Assembly: GCA_947449255.1 (NCBI GenBank)
Contig: CANFQX010000002.1
Location: 124,001-188,000, forward strand
Length of the DNA: 64,000 nucleotides
Source: Pseudobdellovibrionaceae bacterium
GTDB lineage: Bacteria; Bdellovibrionota; Bdellovibrionia; Bdellovibrionales; Bdellovibrionaceae
Reading direction: 5' to 3'
This document shows, piece by piece, positions 46,365-55,101 of the stretch (position 1 is the stretch's first letter; the number at the start of each line of letters is the position of its first letter). A model generated the notes under the pieces. The model was not told where the DNA came from. It ran no database searches and saw only the letters and a program-made list of their open reading frames with translations. The translations under genes and the position numbers were made by a program.

Positions 46365-47972
46365 ATGCAAAATCAGCCTAATAAAAATGTCTTTGATTCA
46401 AAAACAATAATAGTGATGGTCTCCGTAGCATTGGTTTATTTTGGTTGGCAGTCTTATTTGGGAAAGAAATACCCGGATTACAACAAGCCCAAGTCGACAA
46501 ACGTCAGCACAGATACATCAAAGAGTTTAGATAAAAATACCTCAGCAAATCAAACAGTAGTCGAATCTGTACATTCACAAGTTGCACCTAGTGATTTGTC
46601 GACAGTGGAAAAGACGATTTCTTTTGCCAGCGAAAAAGTTTCCTTTGATATCACCAGTCAAGGTATGGGTTTAAAAAATTTCACGGTTAATCAATATCAA
46701 GATAAAGAAAAAAATAAAATTAAGCTTGGGCTTTCAGATAGCCAATCCTTATTTTCAATGCACCTAAATAGCATTCCTGGCCCTTTGAATTTCGATGTTG
46801 TTCAGGAGAGTCCAGGGAATTTTGTAGGGATTGCTAAGGTCGGTGGGATGACCATTAAAAGAGAATTAAAATTTAATTCTGAGACCTCATCATTTAAAAG
46901 CACTATAACGATCAATAATCCCACTGAAGATGTTAAGAAGGGAGTTTCGATTTTGATTCCTGAAAAAATTCAGGCAAGTCAGTCGAAATCATTTTTATTC
47001 CCATCCTATTCACACCAGGATTTCTTTATTGGTCACTCCAGCAAAACAGAGAGTATGAATTTCAGCTCTGCTAAAGAAGATTTTGAAAAGATCTTTGAAA
47101 ATACGAAGCTTATTTCAGTTGGATCACAATATTTCACGGCCTTGGTTTTCGACCAGTCTGCAATTTCTCCAGAGGTGAAGGTCAGCGCTGAAGTTGCGTC
47201 AAAAACTGCACTTGCTGAATTAACATATAAACCTGTTCAATTAGCTAATGAGATGAGTTTTGCCGAAGTATTTTATGCAGGCCCAAAAGCTATAGACGTT
47301 TTAAAGTCTGTAGACCCAGAACTTGCGGGTGTGATTGATTTAGGATTTTTTGAGATGATTGGTCAGCCCTTACTTTATATCATGAAAGCTTTTCATGGTT
47401 GGGTTGGAAACTGGGGTTTTGCAATTATTATGTTAACGCTTATGGTGCGCTTTTGTGTTTTGCCTTTCAATCTTATGTCTGCCAAATCCATGAAAGCAAT
47501 GCAGAAGGCGCAACCTGCTATCCAAGCTCTTCGAGATAAACACAAAGACGATCCAATGAGATTGAATCAGGAAATGATGTCTACAATGAAGCAGCATGGA
47601 GCTAACCCTATGGGTGGTTGTTTGCCTATGTTGATTCAGATTCCAGTATTCTTTGCTTTATATCGGGTGATTGGAAGTAGTGTGGAACTTTATAATTCTC
47701 CCTTCGTTGGGTGGATTCATGATCTGAGCGCTCACGATCCTTTCTATGTATTGCCTATTTTAATGTCCGTCTTCATGTTTATTCAGCAAAAGATTACTCC
47801 ATCAACAATGGACCCAGCTCAGGCTAAAATTATGTTGTTTTTGCCTTTAGTTTTTTCAGTTTTCATGTTGCAACTTCCTGCAGGGCTTACTCTTTATATG
47901 GTTGTGAGTACTTTGTTTGGGATTATACAGCAGTATTTTATTATGAGAGATGCCAAAGTTAGTCGGGCATAG
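46365..47972 (+). CDS. yidC: Membrane protein insertase YidC
   Basis: A 535-residue insertase. An N-terminal signal-anchor helix (about 13-28) is followed by a large periplasmic beta domain (about 75-315), as in Gram-negative YidC. The C-terminal insertase core has HGWVGNWGFAIIMLTLMVRFCVLPFNLMSAKSM, GGCLPMLIQIPVFFALYRV and LPAGLTLYMVVSTLFGIIQQ. GGGAGGGAAG lies just before the ATG, and an earlier in-frame ATG was rejected. It follows yidD by one base. Confidence 0.97.
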   Translation: MQNQPNKNVFDSKTIIVMVSVALVYFGWQSYLGKKYPDYNKPKSTNVSTDTSKSLDKNTSANQTVVESVHSQVAPSDLSTVEKTISFASEKVSFDITSQGMGLKNFTVNQYQDKEKNKIKLGLSDSQSLFSMHLNSIPGPLNFDVVQESPGNFVGIAKVGGMTIKRELKFNSETSSFKSTITINNPTEDVKKGVSILIPEKIQASQSKSFLFPSYSHQDFFIGHSSKTESMNFSSAKEDFEKIFENTKLISVGSQYFTALVFDQSAISPEVKVSAEVASKTALAELTYKPVQLANEMSFAEVFYAGPKAIDVLKSVDPELAGVIDLGFFEMIGQPLLYIMKAFHGWVGNWGFAIIMLTLMVRFCVLPFNLMSAKSMKAMQKAQPAIQALRDKHKDDPMRLNQEMMSTMKQHGANPMGGCLPMLIQIPVFFALYRVIGSSVELYNSPFVGWIHDLSAHDPFYVLPILMSVFMFIQQKITPSTMDPAQAKIMLFLPLVFSVFMLQLPAGLTLYMVVSTLFGIIQQYFIMRDAKVSRA

Positions 47973-48007
47973 TTTTAAATATATATTTTATTTTTTCAGG
48001 AGGATTT

Positions 48008-48568
48008 ATGGGGTTTTTTAGTAAGCTATTCGGCGGAAAAAGCAAGAGTCCAGAGAGTCAAATTGAGGCATTAGTTAAGAAGACCTTGGATGGTATTATT
48101 GAGAAATCTAAGTTTGATCTCACCTTCTATATAACAAGCGAAAAAGAGGCTGAAGGCGGCGCTGTTTTATCTATACAGTTTGAGGGCGCGGACGAAGAGA
48201 TGTTGAAGGATAAAAAGGGTCAAATGTTGGACGCTTTTCAACTTATCATTAAACGCGTTGTTCAGCACAATTATCCAGAAGATAAAACGAACATCATGGT
48301 CGACTGCGGTGGTTACCGCGATGAGACTGCAAACGCCCTTATTGAGCGTGCAGAAAATCTGAAGCAGATTTGTATTGAACAAGGTAAGTCGGTTTATTAT
48401 CGAGCTTTGCCACCAAAAGAAAGAAAAGTCGTTCATCAGTATTTAGCTAAAGACCCTCGAATTAAGAGCCGTTCTTTGGGTGATGGTTTGTATAAAAAAA
48501 TTAAAATTTATCCTGCTAAGGCTACTGGTTTAGCTTCAGGCAACTCTGAAGATGCACAGCAGGAGTAG
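48008..48568 (+). CDS. jag: RNA-binding protein Jag/KhpB (KH and R3H domains)
   Basis: A 186-residue protein that lacks the N-terminal Jag-N domain but keeps the KH region (about 65-105; KGQMLDAFQLIIKRVVQHNY) and R3H region (about 135-165; LPPKERKVVHQYLAKDPRIKSRSLGDG). RNA binding is expected from the domains; partners are unknown. The ribosome site AGGAGG fits the ATG at 48008. It follows yidC in the common yidC-jag-mnmE order. Confidence 0.9.
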   Translation: MGFFSKLFGGKSKSPESQIEALVKKTLDGIIEKSKFDLTFYITSEKEAEGGAVLSIQFEGADEEMLKDKKGQMLDAFQLIIKRVVQHNYPEDKTNIMVDCGGYRDETANALIERAENLKQICIEQGKSVYYRALPPKERKVVHQYLAKDPRIKSRSLGDGLYKKIKIYPAKATGLASGNSEDAQQE

Positions 48569-48585
48569 CGAAAGGTTTTCGTTTT

Positions 48586-50016
48586 ATGCTTAGAGGAGAT
48601 CGTGACAAAGATACCATCTGTGCGATCTCCACTCCTCCTGGAGTGGGGGGGATTTCTGTAATACGGATCAGTGGATCCAGTGCTTTTAACTTTACTTCTA
48701 AAGTCTGTCGTTTTCTTCCGACATCTCCCGAATCCCATCGGGTTTATTTTGGCAATTTAGTTCATGCTTCTTCGAGAGAGCCTATTGATGAGGTTCTTGT
48801 TACCTATTTTCAAAATGGGAGATCCTTCACAGGCGAAGAGGTTGTCGAAATTTCATGTCATGGTAGCCCAATAATATGCCAAACTATCTTGAGCGAATTT
48901 GCGATTCTAGGTGTTAGACCTGCGGATAGGGGTGAATTCACGTATAGATCCTTTATCAATGGGAAAATCGATTTAATTCAGGCGGAAAGTGTTTTGAGTT
49001 TGATAGAGTCCCAAAGTCAGCAATCTGCTAAATTAGCAATTCGACAACTTAAAGGCGTATTATCAAATAGGCTAGAGGCTATAGAAGATAAAATGACTTG
49101 GATTCTTGCGCACGCTGAAGCAAATATTGATTTTTCTTCCGAGGGCATACAGGTAGTGGATGATCACATAGTTAAAGAGAAGTTATCAGTGATTATTTCG
49201 GAGCTCACTTCGCTAGTTGATACTTTTCGTCTAGGCAGAGTTTTAAAAGATGGCCTTAGCGTTGTTTTGACAGGCCTTCCTAATGTGGGTAAATCCAGCT
49301 TATTGAATTTATTTTTAGAGGATGACCGAGCAATCGTTACAGATATTCCAGGGACTACTAGAGATGTAATTAAGGGCGATACTAGCTATAAGGGTCTGAA
49401 GTTTACATTCGTTGATACAGCTGGACTTAGGGATGATACAACTGACCTGGTTGAACGCATAGGTATTCAACGAAGCTACGAGGCTCAGTCTGATTCTGAT
49501 GCTGTTTTTTTTATTTTTGATGCTTCTAGTGGGCTTAGCCAAGAAGAGCTTGTTATTCTTGACTCCTTAGAACCGTCCCGCACCTATATTTTGGGAAATA
49601 AAACTGATAAAATTGCCTACAATATTGATTTATCTGCTGTTAAACAATTGATGAGTGCCAGTAAATTTTACCAGAAAATTCAGGATACTGATGAGTTCTT
49701 CAAAAGAAGGATGTTCTTTGTAAGTGCACTTGATAAAAACATTCGAGATGAAGTGTTCAAAGAGCTGGTCCATGAGTTTTCTGATTTGCAGGTTTCAAAT
49801 ATTGTATTGATCTCCAATGCTCGTCATTTTGAGAACTTAAGTAGAGCGCTTGAAAATGCCCGCAGGTCTAGCGAGTTGGTGAGTGGTGGTTTGGGTTTTG
49901 AGTTTTTAGCTCTAGAACTCAAGGAAGCTTTGATTGCCGTCCAGGAAACTTTAGGAAAGCGGTTCGATGATCAGATTATGGATCGTGTTTTCAAAGAATT
50001 TTGTATCGGAAAGTAA
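48586..50016 (+). CDS. mnmE: tRNA modification GTPase MnmE
   Basis: A 476-residue enzyme that with MnmG makes the cmnm5U34 modification of some tRNAs. The N-terminal tetrahydrofolate-binding domain begins DTICAISTPPGVGGISVIRISG. The GTPase domain has Walker A GLPNVGKSSLLNLF, DTAGLRDD and GNKTDK. The C-terminal FCIGK is the catalytic-cysteine motif. It is followed by mnmG within two bases. Confidence 0.97.
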   Translation: MLRGDRDKDTICAISTPPGVGGISVIRISGSSAFNFTSKVCRFLPTSPESHRVYFGNLVHASSREPIDEVLVTYFQNGRSFTGEEVVEISCHGSPIICQTILSEFAILGVRPADRGEFTYRSFINGKIDLIQAESVLSLIESQSQQSAKLAIRQLKGVLSNRLEAIEDKMTWILAHAEANIDFSSEGIQVVDDHIVKEKLSVIISELTSLVDTFRLGRVLKDGLSVVLTGLPNVGKSSLLNLFLEDDRAIVTDIPGTTRDVIKGDTSYKGLKFTFVDTAGLRDDTTDLVERIGIQRSYEAQSDSDAVFFIFDASSGLSQEELVILDSLEPSRTYILGNKTDKIAYNIDLSAVKQLMSASKFYQKIQDTDEFFKRRMFFVSALDKNIRDEVFKELVHEFSDLQVSNIVLISNARHFENLSRALENARRSSELVSGGLGFEFLALELKEALIAVQETLGKRFDDQIMDRVFKEFCIGK

Positions 50017-50018
50017 TT

Positions 50019-51914
50019 ATGAACAATATTAATTTTGATGTGATTGTTGTTGGTGCTGGTCATGCTGGTATCGAGGCTTGTCTTGCTACGTCTCGTTTAG
50101 GTTTAAAGACCTTGTTGGTGACTAGTAATATTCAGCGCATTGGTTATATGAGCTGCAATCCATCTATTGGTGGACTAGCCAAAGGTCATATGGTTCGCGA
50201 GCTTGACGTTCTTGGTGGACAGATGGGTATTGCTGCTGATGAAACTACAATTCAATACAAGCGCCTAAATTCCTCTAAAGGTCCGGCTGTTCGTGGGACT
50301 CGGGTACAAAATGATAAACATCTCTACTCTTCGTTTCAGAAAGAGGCGCTTTTAAATCAGGAAAATTTGACCGTATTAGAGGGTGAAGTTAAACGACTAG
50401 TTCTCGATAAAGATATTTGTAGGGGAGTTGTGTTACAGGACGGCTCGGAAATTCATGCCAAGGCCAGTATTATTACCACTGGAACCTTTATGAATGGAGT
50501 TATGCATATCGGTTTGAAGCAAGAATCTGGTGGACGAGTCGGTGATAAAGCTTCTATCGGTCTTTCTGATCAGTTGGCTGAATTTGGGTTTGAAGTTAAG
50601 CGTCTGAAAACTGGAACCCCTGCTAGATTACTTAAAGATAGTATAGATTGGTCTAAAACTATCCCTCAGGCAGGTGACGAAAAGGTCTATCCATTTAGCT
50701 ATAGATCATCTGATAAACTGAAACTTCCTCAAATTCTTTGTTATCTAACAAGGACCACCGAAAGCACCCACGATATTATTCGTGGTAATTTGGATAAATC
50801 CCCAATGTATTGCGGGTTGATCGAGGGAGTCGGTCCTCGGTATTGTCCATCTATCGAAGATAAAGTGACTCGATTTAGTGACCGGGATAGCCATCAGACT
50901 TTCCTGGAGCCTGAAGGTCTGACTACTGATCTTATTTATCTTCAAGGTATTTCAACAAGTTTACCTGAGGATGTCCAAGATCAGTTTCTTAAGACAATAC
51001 CTGGGTTAGAGAATGTTAAAGTTGCTCGCTATGGTTATGCTGTTGAGTACGATTACGTTGAGCCTTCGCAAATTTGGCATCGCCTAGAAACTCGAACGAT
51101 CAATAGTTTATTCTTAGCCGGCCAGATTAACGGTACTTCTGGATATGAGGAGGCCGCTGTTCAGGGTTTCGTAGCTGGTGTTAATGCGGCCCATAGAATA
51201 TTGGGTCGAGAGGAATTTATTCTTGGACGTGATGAGGCCTATATTGGAGTCTTGATCGATGATCTTGTTACCAAGGGAACTCGAGAGCCCTATAGAATGT
51301 TTACTTCTCGGGCTGAACACCGTCTTGTTTTAAGAGAAGATAATACTATCGATAGGTTAGGTGTTTTAGCTAGTAAGTTGGGTATTGTTTCTTCTGCCTC
51401 ATTAGGTATTTTGTCAGCACTTCATGAGAAGCGGATGCTTCTCCATGCCCGACTTAAAGAAACAAAGGTCTATCCCACCAAAGACGTGCAGGAGTTGTTG
51501 CTAAAAATTCCGACGACAGCTTTAACAAAGTCATTGAGTTTCGAGGAGTTGCTGCGACGTCCTGAAGTTTCTAGTTTCGACCTTGAGGCGCTAAACTTTA
51601 GTGTCGATAAGGATGCGAATGTTTTTGAGCCTGTGGAAATTGAAGTTAAGTACTCTGGCTACATTCGTCGTCAACAAGAATTGATTGAGCAGTCGAAGAG
51701 GCTTGAAGAGTTGTTGCTGCCACCTGGACTTTTGTATAGTGAGATTAGAGGTCTTTCTAATGAGGAACGAGACAAGCTGCAGCGCATCAAGCCGCGCACA
51801 TTAGGTCAGGCTCAGCGCATTAGTGGGGTTAATCCCTCAGCCATACAGGCTATAATGATTCATCTCAAAGGCCAAAAAAAGTTGAAAGATGTAGTGGTTG
51901 AACCAGCGCCTTAG
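50019..51914 (+). CDS. mnmG: tRNA uridine 5-carboxymethylaminomethyl modification enzyme MnmG
   Basis: A 631-residue FAD protein, partner of MnmE. The N-terminal Rossmann fold is VIVVGAGHAGIEACLATSRLG; GGLAKGHMVRELD, QYKRLNSSKGPAVRGTR and GQINGTSGYEEAAVQG are family signatures. ATG 50019 was chosen over the upstream start inside mnmE. The C-terminal helical domain (KYSGYIRRQQELI, RPRTLGQAQRISGV-like) is intact. No rsmG follows, although this is its usual place. Confidence 0.97.
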   Translation: MNNINFDVIVVGAGHAGIEACLATSRLGLKTLLVTSNIQRIGYMSCNPSIGGLAKGHMVRELDVLGGQMGIAADETTIQYKRLNSSKGPAVRGTRVQNDKHLYSSFQKEALLNQENLTVLEGEVKRLVLDKDICRGVVLQDGSEIHAKASIITTGTFMNGVMHIGLKQESGGRVGDKASIGLSDQLAEFGFEVKRLKTGTPARLLKDSIDWSKTIPQAGDEKVYPFSYRSSDKLKLPQILCYLTRTTESTHDIIRGNLDKSPMYCGLIEGVGPRYCPSIEDKVTRFSDRDSHQTFLEPEGLTTDLIYLQGISTSLPEDVQDQFLKTIPGLENVKVARYGYAVEYDYVEPSQIWHRLETRTINSLFLAGQINGTSGYEEAAVQGFVAGVNAAHRILGREEFILGRDEAYIGVLIDDLVTKGTREPYRMFTSRAEHRLVLREDNTIDRLGVLASKLGIVSSASLGILSALHEKRMLLHARLKETKVYPTKDVQELLLKIPTTALTKSLSFEELLRRPEVSSFDLEALNFSVDKDANVFEPVEIEVKYSGYIRRQQELIEQSKRLEELLLPPGLLYSEIRGLSNEERDKLQRIKPRTLGQAQRISGVNPSAIQAIMIHLKGQKKLKDVVVEPAP

Positions 51915-51961
51915 ATTTTGGGCGATTCTTATTCAAGATTTTTATGGCTGCTGTTGGTTTT

Positions 51962-51995
51962 TTTCATTAATGTTCCACGTGGAACATTAATGAAA
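51962..51995. promoter_or_regulatory. parS centromere site inside a 34-bp perfect palindrome
   Basis: The 16-bp core TGTTCCACGTGGAACA (51971-51986) is the near-universal parS motif with the CACGTG centre. The symmetry continues perfectly for 9 bp on each side, to 34 bp in total. It lies between the convergent mnmG and lipoprotein genes, 676 bp before parA. ParB would load here as a clamp. Confidence 0.95.
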
Positions 51996-52018
51996 TATCT
52001 TAATCGATAGGGCTTTTT

Positions 52019-52543
52019 CTAATGTTCCGCTGACTCAGCTTTCTTTTCAGAATGCTCCGAATTGCCTGACCCATGATTTCCGCCAGGTCCTGGCGGATTC
52101 AATTCCTTGATTCGATCCTTAGCACTCCAGGTCCGTTTTGCTGACCTAAGTTTTTGCTCAATTTTGTATGATTTGAGTTCGTTGGGATTGGGCCAAGGTT
52201 CTTTTTTTTTGTATGCTTTTGAGTATGCGATTATATCACTATTTTTTCGACTCTCTACCTTTAGAAGTAGATATGCCTTTTCTTGTTCAAGTTTGTTGAT
52301 CTGGTTCCTTGAGTCAGTGATTTTTTTTTGGACTGTTTTAATCTCGCCCGATTGTGGCGTTACCATCTCAATGTCATGCTGATGTCCCTCCAGCAGCTTG
52401 ATCTCTCCTTCAAGCGCCTTCTTCGTTGAATCAAATTGTGATTGAAGGTCTGAGTAAATGGGGTCCTTGAGCTCTGGATTAGGGTCAGGCTTATCACAGG
52501 AAGTTAATAAAAAAAGCGTAATTACTAAAGACAAAATTTTCAT
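52019..52543 (-). CDS. Lipoprotein with coiled coil, flanked by parS sites
   Basis: A 174-residue lipoprotein. Signal peptide with lipobox LLTSC (Cys17), then DKPDPNPEL. The middle (about 30-105) is rich in charged heptads (QSGEIKTVQKKITDSRNQINKLEQEKAYLLLKV), probably a coiled coil, and the end is rich in Gly, Ser, Glu and His. I do not recognise it. ATG 52543 is preferred; an upstream start at 52627 would read through the parS sequence. It has no strong ribosome site; a parS site ends only 8 bases from the ATG. Confidence 0.7.
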   Translation of the reverse strand: MKILSLVITLFLLTSCDKPDPNPELKDPIYSDLQSQFDSTKKALEGEIKLLEGHQHDIEMVTPQSGEIKTVQKKITDSRNQINKLEQEKAYLLLKVESRKNSDIIAYSKAYKKKEPWPNPNELKSYKIEQKLRSAKRTWSAKDRIKELNPPGPGGNHGSGNSEHSEKKAESAEH

Positions 52544-52551
52544 ATAATTAT

Positions 52552-52567
52552 TGTTCCACGTGGAACA
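52552..52567. promoter_or_regulatory. Second parS site, upstream of the lipoprotein and parA
   Basis: A second exact TGTTCCACGTGGAACA, without the extended symmetry of the first. It falls in the 5' leader of the lipoprotein gene and 104 bases before the parA start, so bound ParB could affect both. Confidence 0.95.
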
Positions 52568-52670
52568 TCGGCATTTTCCAAAATAAACATAAGGTGGGGT
52601 GCGAAAAACAGGTCTTAGTACTTGCAAGATATTCGAAAACGAGGGACTTTTTAAACATCAAGGAGGAACA

Positions 52671-53501
52671 ATGGCAAAAACAATTTGCATAGCAAATCAA
52701 AAGGGTGGAGTGGGGAAAACAACAACCTCAGTCAATCTATCATCCGCATTAGCAACTTTAGGTAAAAAAGTGCTTTTAATCGATATGGATCCACAAGGTA
52801 ATGCTTCGAGTGGTTTAGGTTTAAAGCGACATGAAAGTCAGGACTCAAATTCATACCATGTGTTGATTGGCGAGAAAACTTTAACTGAAGTAACTCAAAA
52901 AACTTCCAACGCTAATCTAAAAATTTCAACAGCAAATCCAGATCTGGTTGGTGCTGAAATTGAACTTGTTGATATGCCACAAAGAGAATACAGATTAAAA
53001 CAGGCTATTGCCACTGTTTCAGATCAATATGATTTTATCTTGATTGATTGCCCCCCATCTTTGGGGCTCCTAACGCTAAATGCTTTAAATGCAGCCGATA
53101 GTTTTTTAGTTCCATTGCAATGCGAATATTACGCCCTAGAGGGTCTAAGTCAGCTCCTAAATACAGCTGGTATTATCAAGAAAAGTTTAAATCCAAAGCT
53201 TCATATTGAAGGCATTGTATTAACGATGTTTGATGTTCGGAATAATTTAAGTCACCAGGTCGTGACAGAAATTCGCAATCATTTTGGAGAAAAAGTATTT
53301 GCGGCTGTAATACCAAGAAACGTAAGACTCAGCGAAGCGCCAAGTCACGGCCAATCCATTTTAGACTATGACATCAAATCTATTGGCGCTGTGCGTTATC
53401 TTGAGCTAGCTAAAGAAGTGATAGCTAACTTGGAGCAAAAGCAAGCCTCAGAGGCTCCTGAGTCTGAACAAAATATTAATCAAGGTGATTTAAATGTCTA
53501 A
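52671..53501 (+). CDS. parA: Chromosome partitioning ATPase ParA (Soj)
   Basis: A 276-residue MinD/ParA-type ATPase that drives chromosome segregation with ParB-parS. The deviant Walker A is KGGVGKTTTS (residues 11-20), LLIDMDPQGNASSG is the A'-like block, and FILIDCPPSLGLLTLNAL the Walker B region. ATG 52671 has an excellent AAGGAGG site. The longer reading from 52599 was rejected. The short N-terminus without a DNA-binding domain marks a chromosomal Soj-type protein. It overlaps parB by 8 bp. Confidence 0.97.
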   Translation: MAKTICIANQKGGVGKTTTSVNLSSALATLGKKVLLIDMDPQGNASSGLGLKRHESQDSNSYHVLIGEKTLTEVTQKTSNANLKISTANPDLVGAEIELVDMPQREYRLKQAIATVSDQYDFILIDCPPSLGLLTLNALNAADSFLVPLQCEYYALEGLSQLLNTAGIIKKSLNPKLHIEGIVLTMFDVRNNLSHQVVTEIRNHFGEKVFAAVIPRNVRLSEAPSHGQSILDYDIKSIGAVRYLELAKEVIANLEQKQASEAPESEQNINQGDLNV

Positions 53502-54630
53502 TAATACTACGGAAGTTCAAAACAAAAAAAAAGGGCTTGGTCGTGGGTTGGGATCTTTACTGGGTGGGCCTGGTCCAAGTGAGAAATCAGTGACAAAACC
53601 AGTGGCAGCAACTCCTGCTTCAGCAGTCACTCCACAACCATTGAAACAACCTGTAAATATCGCCGCTAATTTACAAGCACCTGTTTTAAATGGAGCGCAG
53701 ACACAGCCCACACTGGCTGTACCTGTTGTTGCTTCAGCTAAACAAGAGCCCAATATTTTGGCAACTAAGGCGCCAGCTATAAGTCCTGTTACAGCGACAG
53801 AACAAGTTTCTCCTGTAGACCCAGAAAGTAAGATCTGGAAAGTCGGAGTTGATAAGTTGTCTCCAGGACAGTTCCAGCCAAGGAGAACTTTCGAAAAAGA
53901 GGCGCTTCAGGAGTTGGCGCAATCAATAAGAGAAAATGGAATTCTGCAGCCAATTATAGCCCGAAGGATTCCAAGCGGAAAACTTGAAATTATTGCGGGC
54001 GAACGCCGCTGGAGGGCATCCCAAATTGCAGGAATGCATGAAGTTCCAGTAATCCTTAGAAGTTTCAATGACAAAGAAGCGTTAGAGTTGTCAATTGTTG
54101 AAAATATTCAGCGCGAAGATTTGAATGCAATTGAAGAAGCTGAGGGCTATTCGCGATTAATTGCAGAATTTAAGCTATCTCAACAGCAAGTTGCTGAAAA
54201 AGTTGGACGCGATCGTGCGACCGTTGCCAACGCAGTTCGGCTGCTTTCTCTGCCTCTAACCGTCAAGGAAATGATATCAAAAAATGAGATTTCTGTCGGC
54301 CACGCCAAGGTCTTGCTGTCTTTACCTGATCCCAAAAAACAGGAAGAGCTCGCTAAAAAAATAGTGAGAGAAAAAATTGCTGTAAGAAAATTGGAAAAAA
54401 TAATTCAAGGCATCATTAAGGGTGATTCTGAAGAAGAGATTAATCCAACGAAAACCAATGCAATGAAGCAAAGACTCGTCGATGGCTTAAGTAATGACTT
54501 ACAAAAGCTCATGGGCACAAAGGTTAATATTGATTACTCCGCCTCTAAGGGTAAAATTAGTATCCACTTCTATTCTGATGAAGAATTGAACAATTTAACA
54601 GATAGGCTTAAAGCGGGATGGCAAACTTAA
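53494..54630 (+). CDS. parB: Chromosome partitioning protein ParB
   Basis: A 378-residue CTP-dependent parS-binding clamp. The N-terminal KKKGLGRGLGSLLGG motif stimulates ParA; a Pro/Ala/Val-rich linker (about 30-115) follows, longer than in most ParB. The core has IRENGILQPI, GERRWRAS (CTP site) and VENIQREDLNAIEEAEGY; the helix-turn-helix is SQQQVAEKVGRDRATVANAVRLL. The C-terminal dimer domain is present. It overlaps the bactofilin start by 13 bp. Confidence 0.97.
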   Translation: MSNNTTEVQNKKKGLGRGLGSLLGGPGPSEKSVTKPVAATPASAVTPQPLKQPVNIAANLQAPVLNGAQTQPTLAVPVVASAKQEPNILATKAPAISPVTATEQVSPVDPESKIWKVGVDKLSPGQFQPRRTFEKEALQELAQSIRENGILQPIIARRIPSGKLEIIAGERRWRASQIAGMHEVPVILRSFNDKEALELSIVENIQREDLNAIEEAEGYSRLIAEFKLSQQQVAEKVGRDRATVANAVRLLSLPLTVKEMISKNEISVGHAKVLLSLPDPKKQEELAKKIVREKIAVRKLEKIIQGIIKGDSEEEINPTKTNAMKQRLVDGLSNDLQKLMGTKVNIDYSASKGKISIHFYSDEELNNLTDRLKAGWQT

Positions 54631-54983
54631 ACCAAGAAACCATGACTGATGAAGTTCTCGCGGGGAACGTAACAGCCATACTAGACCAGGGGACGCACTT
54701 TGAGGGTAAGCTCAGTTTTGAGGGTACTGTCCAAATTCGTGGTGATTTTAAGGGTGAGATCTTCACAAAGGATACAATTATTATTAATCAAGGTGCTACG
54801 ATTGAGGCACAAATTGAAGCTGACACCATAATTATAAGCGGTCGAGTCGAAGGAAATCTTTTTGCTCGACGAAGAGTAATTATGCACCCACCCGCAGTTT
54901 TTAAAGGAACCGTAACTTCTCCGAGCTTGAGGATAGACGAGGGTGTTGTCTTTGAGGGCGCTTCCTATATGCCTAAATCTTAA
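54618..54983 (+). CDS. Bactofilin
   Basis: A 121-residue bactofilin, a polymer-forming beta-helical cytoskeletal protein. Residues about 25-115 hold the right-handed beta-helix repeats (GTHFEGKLSFEGTVQIRGDFKGEI, IINQGATIEAQIEADTIIISGRVEGNLFARRRV). It starts inside parB. In Myxococcus, bactofilins recruit ParAB near the poles, so this linkage suggests a scaffold for the centromere complex; that link is inference here. Confidence 0.9.
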   Translation: MANLNQETMTDEVLAGNVTAILDQGTHFEGKLSFEGTVQIRGDFKGEIFTKDTIIINQGATIEAQIEADTIIISGRVEGNLFARRRVIMHPPAVFKGTVTSPSLRIDEGVVFEGASYMPKS

Positions 54984-55101
54984 GCAAGCTGTTGAGGGGT
55001 TAAAACCTCTCAACCTTACTACCTTGTCAAATTGACCTTGACCTTTTCTAGAATGAAATGCTAATTCCGAAGGTCAAAAAAACATTAGGGATTTCATACA
55101 A
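54984..55101. other. Spacer before the second ATP synthase operon
   Basis: A 118-bp gap. A nine-pair stem (one G-T pair) at 54991-55014 follows the bactofilin stop but has no T run. TTGACC occurs twice in tandem (55032-55043) and TAGAAT lies at 55049-55054; TTGTCA (55024-55029) with TAGAAT gives a 19-bp spacing, slightly long for a promoter. This is where the atp promoter should lie. Confidence 0.4.

Noticed and set aside
52544-52627. 28-residue N-terminal extension of the parS-flanked lipoprotein
   Set aside because: It would translate the parS palindrome and bury the lipoprotein signal peptide; the signal at MKILSLV fits a true start.
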